A stretch of DNA of 64,000 nucleotides from the NCBI RefSeq assembly GCF_963855985.1, contig NC_087109.1, positions 8,824,001 to 8,888,000 on the forward strand, read 5' to 3'. Origin of the DNA: Ostrinia nubilalis (lineage: Eukaryota > Arthropoda > Insecta > Lepidoptera > Crambidae). Under the pieces are notes generated by a model. The model saw only the letters and a list, made by a program, of their open reading frames with translations, was not told where the DNA came from and made no database searches. Positions 45,600 to 56,789 of the stretch are shown in pieces (the first letter of the stretch is position 1; each line of letters begins with the position of its first letter). Both the position numbers and the translations under genes were made by a program.

Positions 45600-46560
45600 A
45601 AAAAAAATTTTAGATGCGTTTAGAAATCACAACAAGTTGTTCTTCGAGGAACGTACTGTGCGCGGGATAGGCAACGGCAGTGCCCTCGTCCTCGTCGGCA
45701 GTTTATTCTTCGCTACCATAGAACAGGTGTTCCATTATTTCACGGTCGTCATCCTCGAGGAACGTACTGTGCGCGGGATAGGCAACGGCAGTGCCCTCGA
45801 CCTCGTCGGCGGTTTCTTCTTCGCTACTATATAACTGGTGTTTCATTATTCATGGTCTTTGCGGTTCCCTCGTCCTCACGGTCCTCATACTCGAGGTAAG
45901 TACCGTGCGTGGGATAGGCAACGGCAGTGCCCTCGTCCTCGTCGGCAGTTTATTCTTCGCTACCATAGAACAGATGTTCCATTATTTCACGGTCTTTGCG
46001 GTTCCCTCGTCCTCACGGTCCTCATCCTTGAGGAACGTACCGTGCGCGGGATAGGCAACGGCAGTGCCCTCGTCCTCGTCGGCCGTTTCTTCTTCGCTAC
46101 TATATAACCGGTGTTTCATTATTCATGGTCTTTGCGGTTCCCTCGTCCTCACGGTCGTCATCCTCGAGGAACTTACTGTGCGCGGGATAGGCAACGGCAG
46201 TGCCCTCGACCTCGTCGGCGGTTTCTTCTTCGCTACTATATAACCGGTGTTTCATTATTGATGGTATCATAGAACAGGTGTTTCATTATTTCATGATATT
46301 TGTGGTTCCCTCTTCCTCACGGTCCTCATTCATACTCGAGGAACGTGCCGTGCGCGGGATAGGCAACGGCAGTGTCCTCGTCGGCCGTTTCTTCTTCGCT
46401 ACCATAGAACAGGTGTTCCATTACTTCATGGTCTTTGCGGTTCCCTCGTCCTCACGGTCCTCATTCATACTCGAGGAACGTACCGTGCGCGGGATAGGCA
46501 ACGGCAGTGTCCTCGTCGGCCGTTTCTTCTTCGGTGCCATAAAACAGGCATTCCATTACC
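45600..46560. repeat. ~136-bp tandem array with an acidic minus-strand frame
   Basis: GTGCGCGGGATAGGCAACGG recurs about seven times with spacing from about 110 to 170 bp. On the minus strand the units read in one frame as MEHLFYGSEEETADEDEG and TAVAYPAHG then an Asp/Glu-rich tail. On the plus strand longer but hydrophobic frames appear (up to 158 codons). The minus reading looks like a repeated N-terminal piece of an unknown protein. Not recognised. Confidence 0.7.
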
Positions 46561-46924
46561 TATTATTTATGGTAAGGCATAAGGGTAGAAACTGCGCGCG
46601 GTTTCATACAAAGAACATATCCTGTTACATACTCCCGTTTAGCCCTAACTTAAGGATTTTTCCTTTTTTCTTGTAATGGTATAAACAGGTCACCATTGAC
46701 ATGATTGAAATCAACTTCAACTGTACAGCTTGACATTTCTGGATTTTTAAAAAACAAACTATTCAATGTTTTAAATATTTTACAATTATCGTTTTCACAA
46801 TTAGCCCCAGGAGATTGAAGACTACTTAGATTATTAATCAGGGTTAAGTCTCAGAATGTCCAATTTGCAAAATGTCATTTGCCGGTATTCAAGAAGAAAA
46901 ATCATTTGCGCAGTTATTTATGCG

Positions 46925-47215
46925 ATCATGTAAGTCTGCTTCATCATTTATGTATACTGTAGTCGCGCTGTTTCATTGTCCCCCATAAAAAGTAATCAAT
47001 AAGCGTCATATCGGGTGATCGTGCAGGTTACCTAAAGATTCTTGCTGATCCATTTGATAAATCGAATAATCGAACACTTCGTAATGGGCCAGGCTTCCAT
47101 CCATCTGTGGATACATGCCTCAGCGTGAAGCCAGTGGTACATCCGCCAACAGTTCAGGAAGACCGTTCTCAACTATTCTGGAAGTCGAACTTCTCTAAAA
47201 AATCCTTTTAGATAA
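46925..47215 (-). pseudogene. Mariner-type transposase C-terminal relic
   Basis: Minus frames read ARSPDMTLIDYFLWGTMKQ, the conserved SPDLxPxDxFLWG block of mariner/IS630-type transposases, preceded by frame-shifted remnants. It interrupts the acidic tandem repeat, whose last unit is at 47220-47390. Confidence 0.6.
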
Positions 47216-47370
47216 ATTCTTCATGAGAAATCCAGGGAAGCTGGTGCGGTTCCCTCGTCCTCACGGTCCTCATCCTTGAGGAACTTACCGTGCGCGGGAT
47301 AGGCAACGGCAGTGCCCTCGTCCTCGTCGGCCGTTTCTTCTTCGCTACCATAGAACAGGTGTTCCATTAT
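47209..47370 (-). pseudogene. Isolated unit of the acidic repeat
   Basis: The minus strand gives an ATG-initiated 53-codon frame: MEHLFYGSEEETADEDEG, TAVAYPAHGKFLKDEDREDE and a short tail. It is one unit of the array at 45600-46560, cut off by the transposase relic. Function unknown. Confidence 0.4.
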
Positions 47371-47399
47371 TTCATGATCTTTGCGGTGTTGTTACGGGG

Positions 47400-48200
47400 T
47401 GGGTCTAGAAGTACTTAAAAAAAAAAACAAAATTATTTTCATTTTTTACGAAGCTGTCATTGATAATTTTGCAACTTTTTCGTAGTAAAACATCATCTAG
47501 CAAGATGGGATTGCTCAATTTCAGTGTTGGAATAGATGAGTTCATTAGCCTTCCTTTGGCATTGAAGGATTCAGGAGTAAAGTGTGCAGCACAAACAAAC
47601 TTAAGTTGGTGTAACTTATCAATAGGTACATATTATTCTAAGTCTTCTATGCCAGCATTTTTAACCCACAGTCGACAACTGAAACAAAAAATATTAGAAA
47701 ATAAAAATTGTTATAGTAATTCATATTCAGAGTACAAAACAACATACTGAAATTTTTTAAAACTTTTGAGAACTCGTGCTAATCTAGAAACGTCCAATTA
47801 TACAATGATATATAATGTGCATTATAAACTCTTGCATTATCTGTCACAAAAACTTTTTGCGATGTTAAAATTCGCTTTCGAAGACTTACTGGAGCACTGT
47901 ACCTCTTAGGGTTTGTGTAGTAGGGTCAAAACAATGTCTACTAGAGTTTGTAGTGTGCGTGAAATCATCAAGCTTCCATCGTAGGCATTGATCTAGTATA
48001 TTTTCCATCGTAGAAGCTTCTATTTCTTTGTGAATTTAAGATACAATAATAGCAATGTTTCATCTACGCATTAAAATATAATCTGGCGTGAACTATACTC
48101 CGATGAAGGGTTGTGTGTAGCACGGGAAGGGGTCCACCCTCGTAAGGCGATTGCTAAAACCCCGTGCCGATACTCACAAGCCGGAGGAGCGGGGGTGAGG
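47400..48200. other. Stretch without recognised content
   Basis: A 96-codon plus frame at 47460-47750 shows no recognisable domain. Bases 48081-48200 resemble the flank of a non-LTR element but could not be assigned. Confidence 0.35.
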
Positions 48201-48204
48201 CGTC

Positions 48205-49653
48205 ATGCTGCCGTTCAAGACCCATGGCGCCACCGACGAAGCTGTGGATCGCGCCACAGCCGGCACTCCTCCCTCTCCGGGAGTGTCCGCAAGTATGTTA
48301 GGAGACAGTGAAGCTGTGGATCGCGCCACAGCCGGCACTCCTCCCTCTCCGGGAGTGTCCGCAAGTATGTTAGGAGACAGTGAAGCTGTGGATCGCGCCA
48401 CAGCCGGCACTCCTCCCTCTCCGGGAGTGTCCGCAAGTATGTTAGGAGACAGTGAAGCTGTGGATCGCGCCACAGCCGGCACTCCTTTCTCTCCGGGAGT
48501 GTCCGCAAGTATGTTAGGAGACAGTGAAGCTGTGGATCGCGCCACAGCCGGCACTCCTCCCTCTCCGGGAGTGACCGCAAATATGTTAGGAGACAGTGAA
48601 GCTGTGGATCGCGCCACAGCCGGCACTCCTCCCTCTCCGGGAGTGTCCGCAAGTATTTTAGGAGAAAGTGAAGCTGTGTATCGCGCCACAGCCGGCACTC
48701 CTCCCTTTCTGGGGGTGTCCGTAAATAGGCAACGAGAAAATGTAACACGTTTGATTGTGTATAAAGCTTTAGTTGACAGAAGCAGACAAAAATCAAAGTA
48801 CGGAAGACCGTCTAATTTAAGCGTTGATGAAAAATTGGAAGTTGTGACGTCTTTGCTTGTCGGAATGATAAAGCCGATGTCGCAGCTAGATGCACAGACA
48901 CTACTTCAAACAAAAAACGCAATAGCAAATTTTGTTACTGTGTGCGAAAATAAATATAAAAGTAGCCATCGGCACTCAAAAATCTTTGAAAGAAAAGAAA
49001 AGGTTTTTTTAAGTAAGTCATTTTTAGATGATTTGCCTGAAAAAGCCAAAGTAGGCGTTTTGACCCCTAGAACAGCCAAATACGAATCATTGAGTAAACG
49101 CCAACGACTACGAACAAGAAAAAAATTACAAACAAGTTTAAAACAAGAGCCTCCAAAAAAATTAGTAAAAGTTTTCTCTGAAACTATTATGGCCTCTAGC
49201 GAAGAGGTAAACAGTCAAACTCGTAGTAAAGTTGCCCAGAATCTAGAGTTTATAATAAATACTTGTACTGAAAGTCCGGAAAAGTCTATAGAATTAACAC
49301 GAAGTCTTACTGAGCCAAAACCAAGACCTTACACACCAGAAGAGGCCTTATCTTTAATTATTGATAAAAAATTAAGCATCCAAACGTATAATTTTCTAAG
49401 AACAGATCTTTTAAGTAGAGGATTCCCCGCATTTCCACCCTACCACAAAGTCCTAGAATATAAAAAGCAATGCTACCCATCCCTTGGAGAAGATATCTGT
49501 GCAACCAAGATTGAGGCTTCAGTGCCTCTGTAAAGTGTCGTTGACCACACATTTAAGAGAATCGTTCAGACCATTAATGAGGGTATTAATAATTATTGTG
49601 AAGAGAAGAATCTGACATGGGAGACAAGTATTTTTGACGAAGAAGTCCCCTAA
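48205..49653 (+). pseudogene. RAG1/Transib-like transposase fragment fused to a 24-residue repeat
   Basis: The open frame runs 442 codons to TAA at 49531-49533. Residues 11-175 are about seven copies of a 24-residue repeat (EAVDRATAGTPPSPGVSASM plus LGDS; 72 bp each). Residues 176-442 are Lys/Arg-rich and end in a block typical of Transib/RAG1-like transposases (PYTPEEALSLII, FPPYHKVLEYKKQCYP, then EASVPL). In relatives as I recall them, this block runs on into LDHTxxR-like sequence. Here the frame after the stop continues for 40 codons with SVVDHTFKRIVQTINEG, so a point change to TAA is the simplest reading. The catalytic core beyond is absent. Minus-strand frames over the repeat (up to 193 codons) are shadows of the 72-bp period. 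Family call from motif memory only. Confidence 0.5.
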
Positions 49654-49716
49654 TTATTCTTTAAAACACCTAAGGGCCCGTTTATATGGGATGCTGAGAG
49701 GCCGGGCGATAGCTTA

Positions 49717-49963
49717 GGCCTATTCAAACCTCAGCGATATTCGCTGCCGCTGTGGTTAGAGGTACATACCGCGCGGGTTTCGCTCAGGCATTTAGTATCA
49801 AGTATCGCGGCTAGAGCGACCTGAGCGATATTCGCTGCCGCTGTGGGTAGAGGTACATAGGTAGACGGTAGCGAATACCGCTTAGGTCAGAACAGTATTA
49901 TTACTGCATACCCACTGGGTTTTCTCTGCCGCAGACGGTAGCGAATACTGGTCTGAATAGGCC
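49717..49963. mobile_element. MITE-like inverted-repeat element
   Basis: GGCCTATTCAAACCTCAGCG and its imperfect complement form the ends. The inner motif GCGATATTCGCTGCCGCTGT recurs in both orientations. Non-coding. Confidence 0.6.
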
Positions 49964-50194
49964 TTTTTTTGGTACGCCAAAAGGGCGCGTAGCTGCCGCG
50001 CGGCTACCGCGTACGAGTTTTCAAGTGTCGACTGTTATAGTAAAATAAGCTCTTCAGTATAACTACATTTAAAGTTAAAATTAATTTATCAAAGAATCCC
50101 TTGACGCTACAAATGCGACCTGGACTCATTCAGTTGCTTTTGGTACTTCTCTAAATACACACGTATTCGTCATGAGTTACTGGACAAACAAGTA

Positions 50195-50515
50195 AAAATG
50201 GTGATTGCATATTACTTGTACCGACAATGCAAAGAAAAAAAAAGCGAAACAGAAGATTTTGGATTCACCCTATCTTAACACGACGAGAAGAGTTTGGAGA
50301 ATTTCATACGCTGACATAACGATTTGCGGGAAGGTGAAGAAGAATTTGTAAATTATTTCAGAATGAATATTACAACATTTCATAAACTACTAAGCTTGAT
50401 ACATGATAAATTGAGGCATCACGACACTGTTATGCGAGATAGTATTACCCCTACTGAAAGATTGGTTGTGAGACTGAGGTTAGTAAATAAGTGCAAATAT
50501 TTGTTCAAGTGATTA
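50195..50515 (+). pseudogene. PIF/Harbinger (HARBI1-like) transposase N-terminal fragment
   Basis: Plus frames read NRRFWIHPILTRREEFGEFH and, after a frame change, EEEFVNYFRMNITTFHKLLS, then SITPTERLVVRLR. This is the usual N-terminal region of Harbinger transposases. The catalytic DDE domain is missing. Confidence 0.75.
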
Positions 50516-50529
50516 ATAATTATATATTT

Positions 50530-50840
50530 ACTTCCGAAGTACTTACCTATGCTATGTAGTCTATAACTGCAAAAATCCAAATCGTCGATAGTCGAGTTGG
50601 ATGGACTGGTCAAATTGTATTGCGGCGACATATTCTTCTCACTAGCAGAGTTAAGTGGCCCCGAGACGATTAATTGCGATTGTCAATTCTACGTGATTGT
50701 CAATTCTACGTGATTGTCAATTGACATTGATCGTTTACGAAGCCAGGATCTTTGTTCTGTAGGAACTCTTCACTGGTACTGGTACATCATGGGCGAGGCG
50801 CCTTAACATCAAATAGCGCCAGGCCAAAAGCGCACTCGTC
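50530..50840. other. Stretch with a short direct repeat
   Basis: TTGTCAATTCTACGTGA is repeated in tandem at about 50683-50720. A minus frame near 50770-50840 (VTDECAFGLALFDVKAP) is of unknown origin. Confidence 0.3.
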
Positions 50841-50842
50841 CG

Positions 50843-51502
50843 TCACCTTAATGAAGCCGTTCCAAACTCCTTCACCAATGCTTCTTCGGCCAAAGCGAAT
50901 CTTCGTGATCGTTGTAAAACTGGGATGTTATCTTTCAACACTATCTTTAATTTGATTGGTGCTTCTTTCACTTTCAGTGGTTTGTAACTGTCTATAATCT
51001 CTTGGATAACTGGGATTTCACTCTGTTCCTCGCAGCTACACATCTGATATGAACTGTCATAAAACTGTGGCCTAACCTCAACTTCACCTCTTTCAAAAAT
51101 GACTATTGTGTTTAAACTACCAAATAAGTGCACCTTACACGATCCCAATCCTATGAGTGACATTTTCTCTCCTTCGAAATCTGAAACATGACATTTTATG
51201 TTATTAAACAGTTTATCACTGATTAAATTTAAATCACTGCCCGTATCCACTAAACACTTTACCTCGTGACCGCATAATTTCGCATTTTTAATTGATTTAT
51301 TGTGGAAAACATCGCAAGTGTTTATGTTCATGACACTACGTCGATCTTGACACTGAATGAGTGAAGTACCGCTTGAGTAATCTGACATTGACGTTTCTCG
51401 GTTCATCATTCGGTCAGCTTCATTCGTTGACATTGACGTTTCTCGATTCATCATTCGGAATATAAAAACTTTGTTACGATTGTTCAAACGTTGCATAATC
51501 AA
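50843..51502 (-). pseudogene. Ty3/gypsy-type protease fragment of pol
   Basis: The 219-codon frame has the retroviral-type aspartic protease motif LVDTGSDLNLIS (about residues 85-96) and a linker toward reverse transcriptase (PIKLKIVLKDNIPVLQRSRR). N-terminally RMMNRETSMS is duplicated. Gag, polymerase and LTRs are not adjacent, so this is an isolated fragment. Confidence 0.75.
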
Positions 51503-51838
51503 AATGCTTCATGTTTCGAGAGTTAAATATATCAAAAAGACGATTTGTTTCTTAGAAATTAGAAAACGTTCAGTTGGTTCGAAATTTTTAAAGGTTTAAC
51601 ATCCTCTATTCAAAATTGTAACGCTGTTACCACGCCTTTTCATGACTTGACAAGAAAATTTTACTTTCATAATATGCCTTCGTGTCAGCTTGTTAGCGAA
51701 GTGTAAGCCTTCATCTTCTTAAAGATTATTTAATTCACATCAGCCCAGTCAATTTTATTGTTATTGTTGTGTAACATAACTTTTAGAATGCCAGTTATTT
51801 TGTACAAGACAGGCTCTAAGAATACAGCCACATCAGAA

Positions 51839-52015
51839 TTAACTGCAGGATGTTTAAAGTGGTCTTTAATTCTTCTACGTCATCTACTTTCCATCCAATA
51901 ATTTCTGTTATATTAGTTGAATATCCGTCGAATGTTAAGGATGCTACTTTTACACCAGCATCATGACATTTTAACAGGCATAAGTTTTAAATCATGCAAC
52001 AGAAAATATCCTAGA
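51839..52015 (-). pseudogene. P-element-type transposase fragment 1
   Basis: The minus frame reads CHDAGVKVASLTFDGYSTNI then TEIIGWKVDD, a block of P/THAP9-type transposases. Related fragments are at 53125-53300 and 54165-54340. Confidence 0.6.
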
Positions 52016-52960
52016 GGTTACTAGAAATTTTCATTGATACCTTTTATTAAAAATACGTAGGTATGCTTCAGAGGCAAGTGTTTGGCAATTTTCTGAAGTT
52101 CCTGTCCCCATGTCAACATATTCTCAATTTTTCTTCCCAATCCCATCCTATAAACTCTGCCGACTAAAAGCGTGCGCGTGTTTATTGGCCTCTAGAAAAA
52201 CTAAAACTAGCTGCTTCAATAAAACAAGGAGTTATGAATTTTCAATTTTTTTTTGCCAGCCTTTACTTGGCAGATTCAGTGGAGAATCTTCTGTTCTGTA
52301 TTAAACAAAATCTTTTAATTAATATTATACATACATACATACTGATTGCTTGCTTGTCTGGCGCATGCATGCGCATTGAGTAAATCAAATAAATTGTTAA
52401 AATGCTCTAGAAAAATGGTTGTTGCAACAGGTCCTGCAGCTCATCTAAAACAATATTATAAGTTTTAGTAAGTAATCAGATATATTGACAGCATTTCTTA
52501 AAATAAAGAAGAGGAAGAAGAAACTAAAAAGATAATTTGATAGACAAGATATCCAAACAATGTATTAGGCATTATGACAAAGTAATAATGCAAAAACATT
52601 CCAAACTCGTCATGCCATATTATATTAGTTTATGATATCAAAACATTTGTTAGTATTATGGTCAAATTTAGTCATAGTATTAATAGACAGTAAAAAGTGT
52701 TTTTGGTTTACTTATTAGTAGATGCTTTTGATTGAATAAATGCCCATTGCCATGGAGTGACTAAATATCTGGGCAGCCAACTTAACCCTCATTTTCTCTT
52801 TTCCGTTGGGTTGGATGTGATGTTGTGAAAGTTTTGGGGAGAATACAAAGTGGGTTCAAAAATTCGTTAAATATGCTTCCAAGACGCGACACCTGAAATT
52901 AGAAAAAAAAGGAGAAAATATATTTTTGGACATTAGTATTAAGTAAGATTAGGCATTAAA
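52016..52960. other. Stretch without recognised content
   Basis: AT-rich DNA without a readable domain. Near 52890-52975 it matches the segment that recurs at 53815-54010 and 54845-55040 but lacks their ~100-bp inner piece. Confidence 0.35.
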
Positions 52961-53124
52961 AAGTAAATATTACCTGTCACTATTGTATTTACCATAGTTG
53001 TAGATTGTACAGGGATAGTTAATTTCACTTCATATGTCATAAATAAATTTCTGAAGCACTTCAGTAGATGTGGAGGGTCTGGCAAAGTAATTATTTCTTC
53101 TCCTTTAAATTCAAAGTAAGCATG

Positions 53125-53300
53125 GCCTTCAATTCGCTTACGTCATCTACTTTCGATCCAATAATTTCTGTTATATTAGTTGAATATCCGTCGAATGTTA
53201 AGGGTGCTACTTTTACACCAGCATCATGACATTTTAACAGGCATAAGTTGATTAAATTAACTTTCTGTTCAGTAGTTTTAAATCATGCAACAGAAAATAT
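53125..53300 (-). pseudogene. P-element-type transposase fragment 2
   Basis: The minus frame contains KCHDAGVKVAPLTFDGYSTN and TEIIGWKVDD, extended on the N side by LINLCLLK-like residues. The LTR at 53311 begins 10 bp away. Confidence 0.6.
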
Positions 53301-53310
53301 CCTAGAGGTA

Positions 53311-53614
53311 TGTTGAGTCTTGAGGATGAATTAAATGAAATGTTGATCTTCTTCAGAGGTGTTTATTGAACCATCTCTCAACCAGTTTTACACATAGAAT
53401 GTTATAAAATCTAGTTACAGAAATGAGTTCAATTATTCTTACGAAATTTGCCTGTTCACGCAGAACTAATTAATGAAAGAACACATTGAAATTGGAGTGA
53501 GGTTCGGTGGTTGATAGGCGAGAGAGGGATACAGTGAATGGAAGAGTGAACGCGCGCGCGGACCGAATGAGATCGAACGATAGTGACGTGTGGACATCCT
53601 GTCTGTCATAGACA
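53311..53614 (-). mobile_element. BEL/Pao-type LTR, copy 1
   Basis: On the minus strand it begins TGTCTATGACAGACAGG and ends CTCAACA, so TGT...ACA, with an AATAAA near its end. A polypurine-like tract (AAGCCCCGGAGGA) precedes it and an integrase C-terminus lies before that, so it is a 3' LTR. Confidence 0.75.
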
Positions 53615-53632
53615 TCCTCCGGGGCTTGAAAA

Positions 53633-53820
53633 CTAGGCAGCTTTTAGGAGTTCTTCGGTGTCTTCATTCGGCGACGGCAGTAGACATAGGCGGTTCATGG
53701 CCCTTCGAATGATGCCTTAGGATGTAGAGACGTCTGCGACTCGCGGCACTCCATCAAAGCCGGGGAGGAGTCTGGATATTCGTCCAAGGCGCCAGCATAG
53801 CGGCGGTGTGCGCTCGTCAC
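53633..53820 (-). pseudogene. BEL/Pao integrase C-terminus, copy 1
   Basis: The frame reads GDERTPPLCWRLGRISRLLP, PGFDGVPRVADVST and ends MNRLCLLPSPNEDTEELLKA before a TAG, just ahead of the polypurine tract. The typical tail of BEL/Pao polyproteins. Confidence 0.7.
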
Positions 53821-54164
53821 CTGAAATTAGAAAAAAAAGGTGAAAAGATATTTTTTGTACACACAACAGCACATCAGGCTACCCATTTTTGTTGCAAATT
53901 CGCCCCTATTACAACTTCTCAAGAACCCACAGTGGTAACGTTGACGTGCCGTCGTCTGTACATTAGTATTAAGTAAGATTAGGCATTAAAAAGTAAATAA
54001 TTATTACCTGTCGCTATTGTATTTACCATAGTTGTAGATTGTACAGAGATAGTTAATTTCACATCATATGTCATAAATAAATTTCTGAAGCACTTCAGTA
54101 GATGTGGAGGGTCTGGCAAAGTAATTATTTCTTCTCCTTCAAATTCAAAGTAAGCATGGCCTTC

Positions 54165-54340
54165 AATTCGGTAATGTCATCTACTTTCCATCCAATAATT
54201 TCTGTTATATTAGTTGAATATCCGTCGAATGTTAAGGGTGCTACTTTTACACCAGCATCATGACATTTTAACAGGCATAAGTTGATTAAATTAACTTTCT
54301 GTTCAGTAGTTTTAAATCATGCAACAGAAAATATCCTAGA
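54165..54340 (-). pseudogene. P-element-type transposase fragment 3
   Basis: Duplicate of fragment 2 at an offset of about 1,034 bp, with the same residues. Confidence 0.6.
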
Positions 54341-54344
54341 GGTA

Positions 54345-54648
54345 TGTTGAGTCTTGAGGATGAATTAAATGAAATGTTGATCTTCTTCAGAGGTGTTTAT
54401 TGAACCATCTCTCAACCAGTTTTACACATAGAATGTTATAAAATCTAGTTACAGAAATGAGTTCAATTATTCTTACGAAATCTGCCTGTTCACGCAGAAC
54501 TAATTAATGAAAGAACACATTGAAATTGGAGTGAGGTTCGGTGGTTGATAGGCGAGAGAGGGATACAGTGAATGGAAGAGTGAACGCGCGCGCGGACCGA
54601 ATGAGATCGAACGATAGTGACGTGTGGACATCCTGTCTGTCATAGACA
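54345..54648 (-). mobile_element. BEL/Pao-type LTR, copy 2
   Basis: Same 304-bp length and ends as the LTR at 53311-53614. It is a duplicate of that 3' LTR, not its 5' partner, because the same integrase tail precedes both. Confidence 0.75.
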
Positions 54649-54666
54649 TCCTCCGGGGCTTGAAAG

Positions 54667-54850
54667 CTAGGTAGCTTTCAGGATTTCTTCGGTGTCTTCA
54701 TTCGGCGACGGCAGTAGACATAGGCGGTTCATGGCCCTTCGAATGATGCCTTAGGATGTAGAGACGTCTGCGACTGTCTCCATCAAAGCCGGGGAGGAGT
54801 CTGGATATTCGTCCAAGGCGCCAGCATAGCGGCGGTGTGCGCTCGTCACC
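54667..54850 (-). pseudogene. BEL/Pao integrase C-terminus, copy 2
   Basis: Starts like copy 1 (GDERTPPLCWRLGRISRLLP), but a small deletion near 54775 shifts the frame, so the tail is no longer in register. Confidence 0.65.
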
Positions 54851-55269
54851 TGAAATTAGAAAAAAAAGGTGAAAAGATATTTTTTGTACACACAACAGCA
54901 CATCAGGCTACCCATTTTTGTTGCAAATTCGCCCCTATTACAACTTCTCAAGAACCCACAGTGGTAACGTTGACGTGCCGTCGTCTGTACATTAGTATTA
55001 AGTAAGATTAGGCATTAAAAAGTAAATAATTATTACCTGTCGCTATTGTATTGGGGGAGATATGGGGGAGAGGACTCCCCCTTCTTACGACCCAATTCAA
55101 AGAATAACTTATTTCATAATTAACAAGGTAAAAAAAAGACAATACTGCTTCATATAATTTATTCTACATTATGCACATATTTAATTACATTCAAAAGTTC
55201 TTCGAATGGATCTTTATGTTTTCCTTTTGTTCTTTTTTTTTTTATTTTACTTTTAAAAATAGCTTATTG

Positions 55270-55490
55270 TCACAGATATTGATAGATGCAGCATGTGAAA
55301 AATTTGTATGAAGACGAGCGTGCCACTTTTAAACGTCATTAGTGTCATTTTAGCGAATTTTAGTGATTGCCGCAACGTAAAATAATCGTATCATCGTACT
55401 GCAATCGCAAAGTAATCGAGTGATGTCGTGTGACTCGATTCGATAATTAATTAATTCCGATAAAACTGATATTTTGATAAATTTATGGCC
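55270..55490 (-). repeat. Dispersed repeat, copy B
   Basis: Complement of 25675-25890. AGTGTCATTTTAGCGAATTT and CTCGATTCGATAATT mark it. Non-coding. Confidence 0.65.
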
Positions 55491-55559
55491 AGTCGGAATG
55501 TGGATCGATATAATTTTGTAACGGTAAACGTCATTCTATATTATTGATTTTCTTATTGA

Positions 55560-55918
55560 TTTGCAAATAATATTTTTATTGTGCTTTTATCAAAGTAGTG
55601 ATCGTCATTCCATTGTGCTAAATAGTACTAGTGGCGCCCTCTTTGTCAATGTTTTGTCTTTGTCAATGTTCTGTTTTTGTTTTGTTTTGTTTAATGTTAT
55701 TTTTTTACTTTTATTTATAATGTGGGTTGGAGAGGCTCCCGCTGAAAACCAGCGTCGGGGCACGCGTGCATGCACGCGTGGCTCGATTAATGCTGAGCGG
55801 GCGCCTTTTTGGCACAAAAATATGCGTGTATAGTTTTAAGTCCCTTTGTTCTGTTTTTTATTTTTTTCCTTTTTTGTGTCAAATAAAGTTTTTCTTATTC
55901 TTATTCTTATTCTTATGG
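55560..55918 (+). mobile_element. 3' end of a non-LTR element with a TTATTC tail
   Basis: A T-rich stretch with GTGTCAAATAAAGTTTTTC (polyadenylation-like AATAAA) is followed by four TTCTTA/TTATTC repeats. The end structure is typical of LINE 3' tails. No coding part is retained. Confidence 0.45.
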
Positions 55919-56329
55919 TTTATTCTTAATTTACGAGAGGACTTACTTACTTTTCGCGACTCATATGCCCTTACTGTGCTTAATTGGTGTTCACCCGGTT
56001 CCAAAGAGAGAGGATAGTGGATTGCGTTATTTAAGCATTCTGCATTCTAATATGGTTACCTATGCTGTCAAGAAAACCGAATAACACCGCAACTGAGTTG
56101 TGTGTTAGTTATTATTGTATAGTTTCTACATAATGTAGCTTGTAACCTGAAAACAATATCAGCCCCTTCTTAAACAGACATAAACGTTCAAATCATATAT
56201 TTGTCGTGTAATCGTAGCGCGAGCTTACGGGTAACACTTCAAAAATTATTTTGCTTGAGCCTACTGCGTGTTTTTACTGTAAAGGGTTTTGCCCAGTCCT
56301 TTAAAGGTGCTCCTCCTTGGTGTTTGGAA

Positions 56330-56500
56330 CTTCCCGTTAATATTTCTGCTTCATTGTGACCCAAAGAAAGAAGTCAAGAGGTGTTAAGTCTGGTGAACGA
56401 GGTGGCCAAGCGATCGTACCGCCTCGTCCGATCCATGGCGTATAAATAGCATTAATGTGTGCCGGCGCTCCGTCCATACATTGCTCGCACAAAATATTTT
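56330..56500 (-). pseudogene. Mariner-type transposase catalytic fragment
   Basis: The minus strand reads DGAPAHINAIYTPWIGRGGT then IAWPPRSPDLTPLDFFLW, the second and third catalytic blocks (D, D) of an IS630/mariner transposase. Both flanks are broken. Confidence 0.75.
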
Positions 56501-56789
56501 TTTCGGCTTATGTGCCTGCTATGTATTTTTCCCCTTAATAATCTGCAACTATCCGAAGGTGTATGTTAATCGTTAAGTAGGTTGCTGGCTGTGTCTCTAC
56601 ATACTTCAATAGTATAGGAAACGTCGCCTCAGCATTTCAATTCTATGTTCCTCCACTAGATCCCTTATCGCTATAATGCAGAAACCAGCTTCTGTTCTGT
56701 TTCTGTTTTTTTTTTCAACAAATAATGGTGCGATGTAGACCTGCGAACAAATCCTTTATAAATTACCATTTGAGTTAAATAAATTATTA

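Larger units (their letters stand above)
52975..55040. repeat. ~1.03-kb direct tandem duplication (P fragment + BEL end + LTR)
   Basis: Sequence from about 52975-54008 recurs from about 54009-55040, offset 1,029-1,034 bp, with only scattered differences (one is GACTCGCGGCACTCC against GACTGTCTCC). Each unit holds a P-type transposase fragment, a 304-bp LTR and the tail of a BEL/Pao integrase. Confidence 0.85.

Noticed and set aside
45595..46676. Plus-strand frames up to 158 codons in the acidic repeat
   Set aside because: They are hydrophobic translations of the complement of the acidic repeat and change frame between units. Neither strand has convincing gene evidence.
48174..48796. 174- and 193-codon minus-strand frames over the 72-bp repeats
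   Set aside because: 72 is a multiple of three, so any open unit frame stays open on both strands. The plus frame is the one that continues into non-repeated, protein-like sequence.
53311..54648. The two 304-bp LTRs as the pair of one retrotransposon
   Set aside because: Both are preceded by the same integrase tail and flanked by the same P fragment, so they are duplicates of one 3' LTR.
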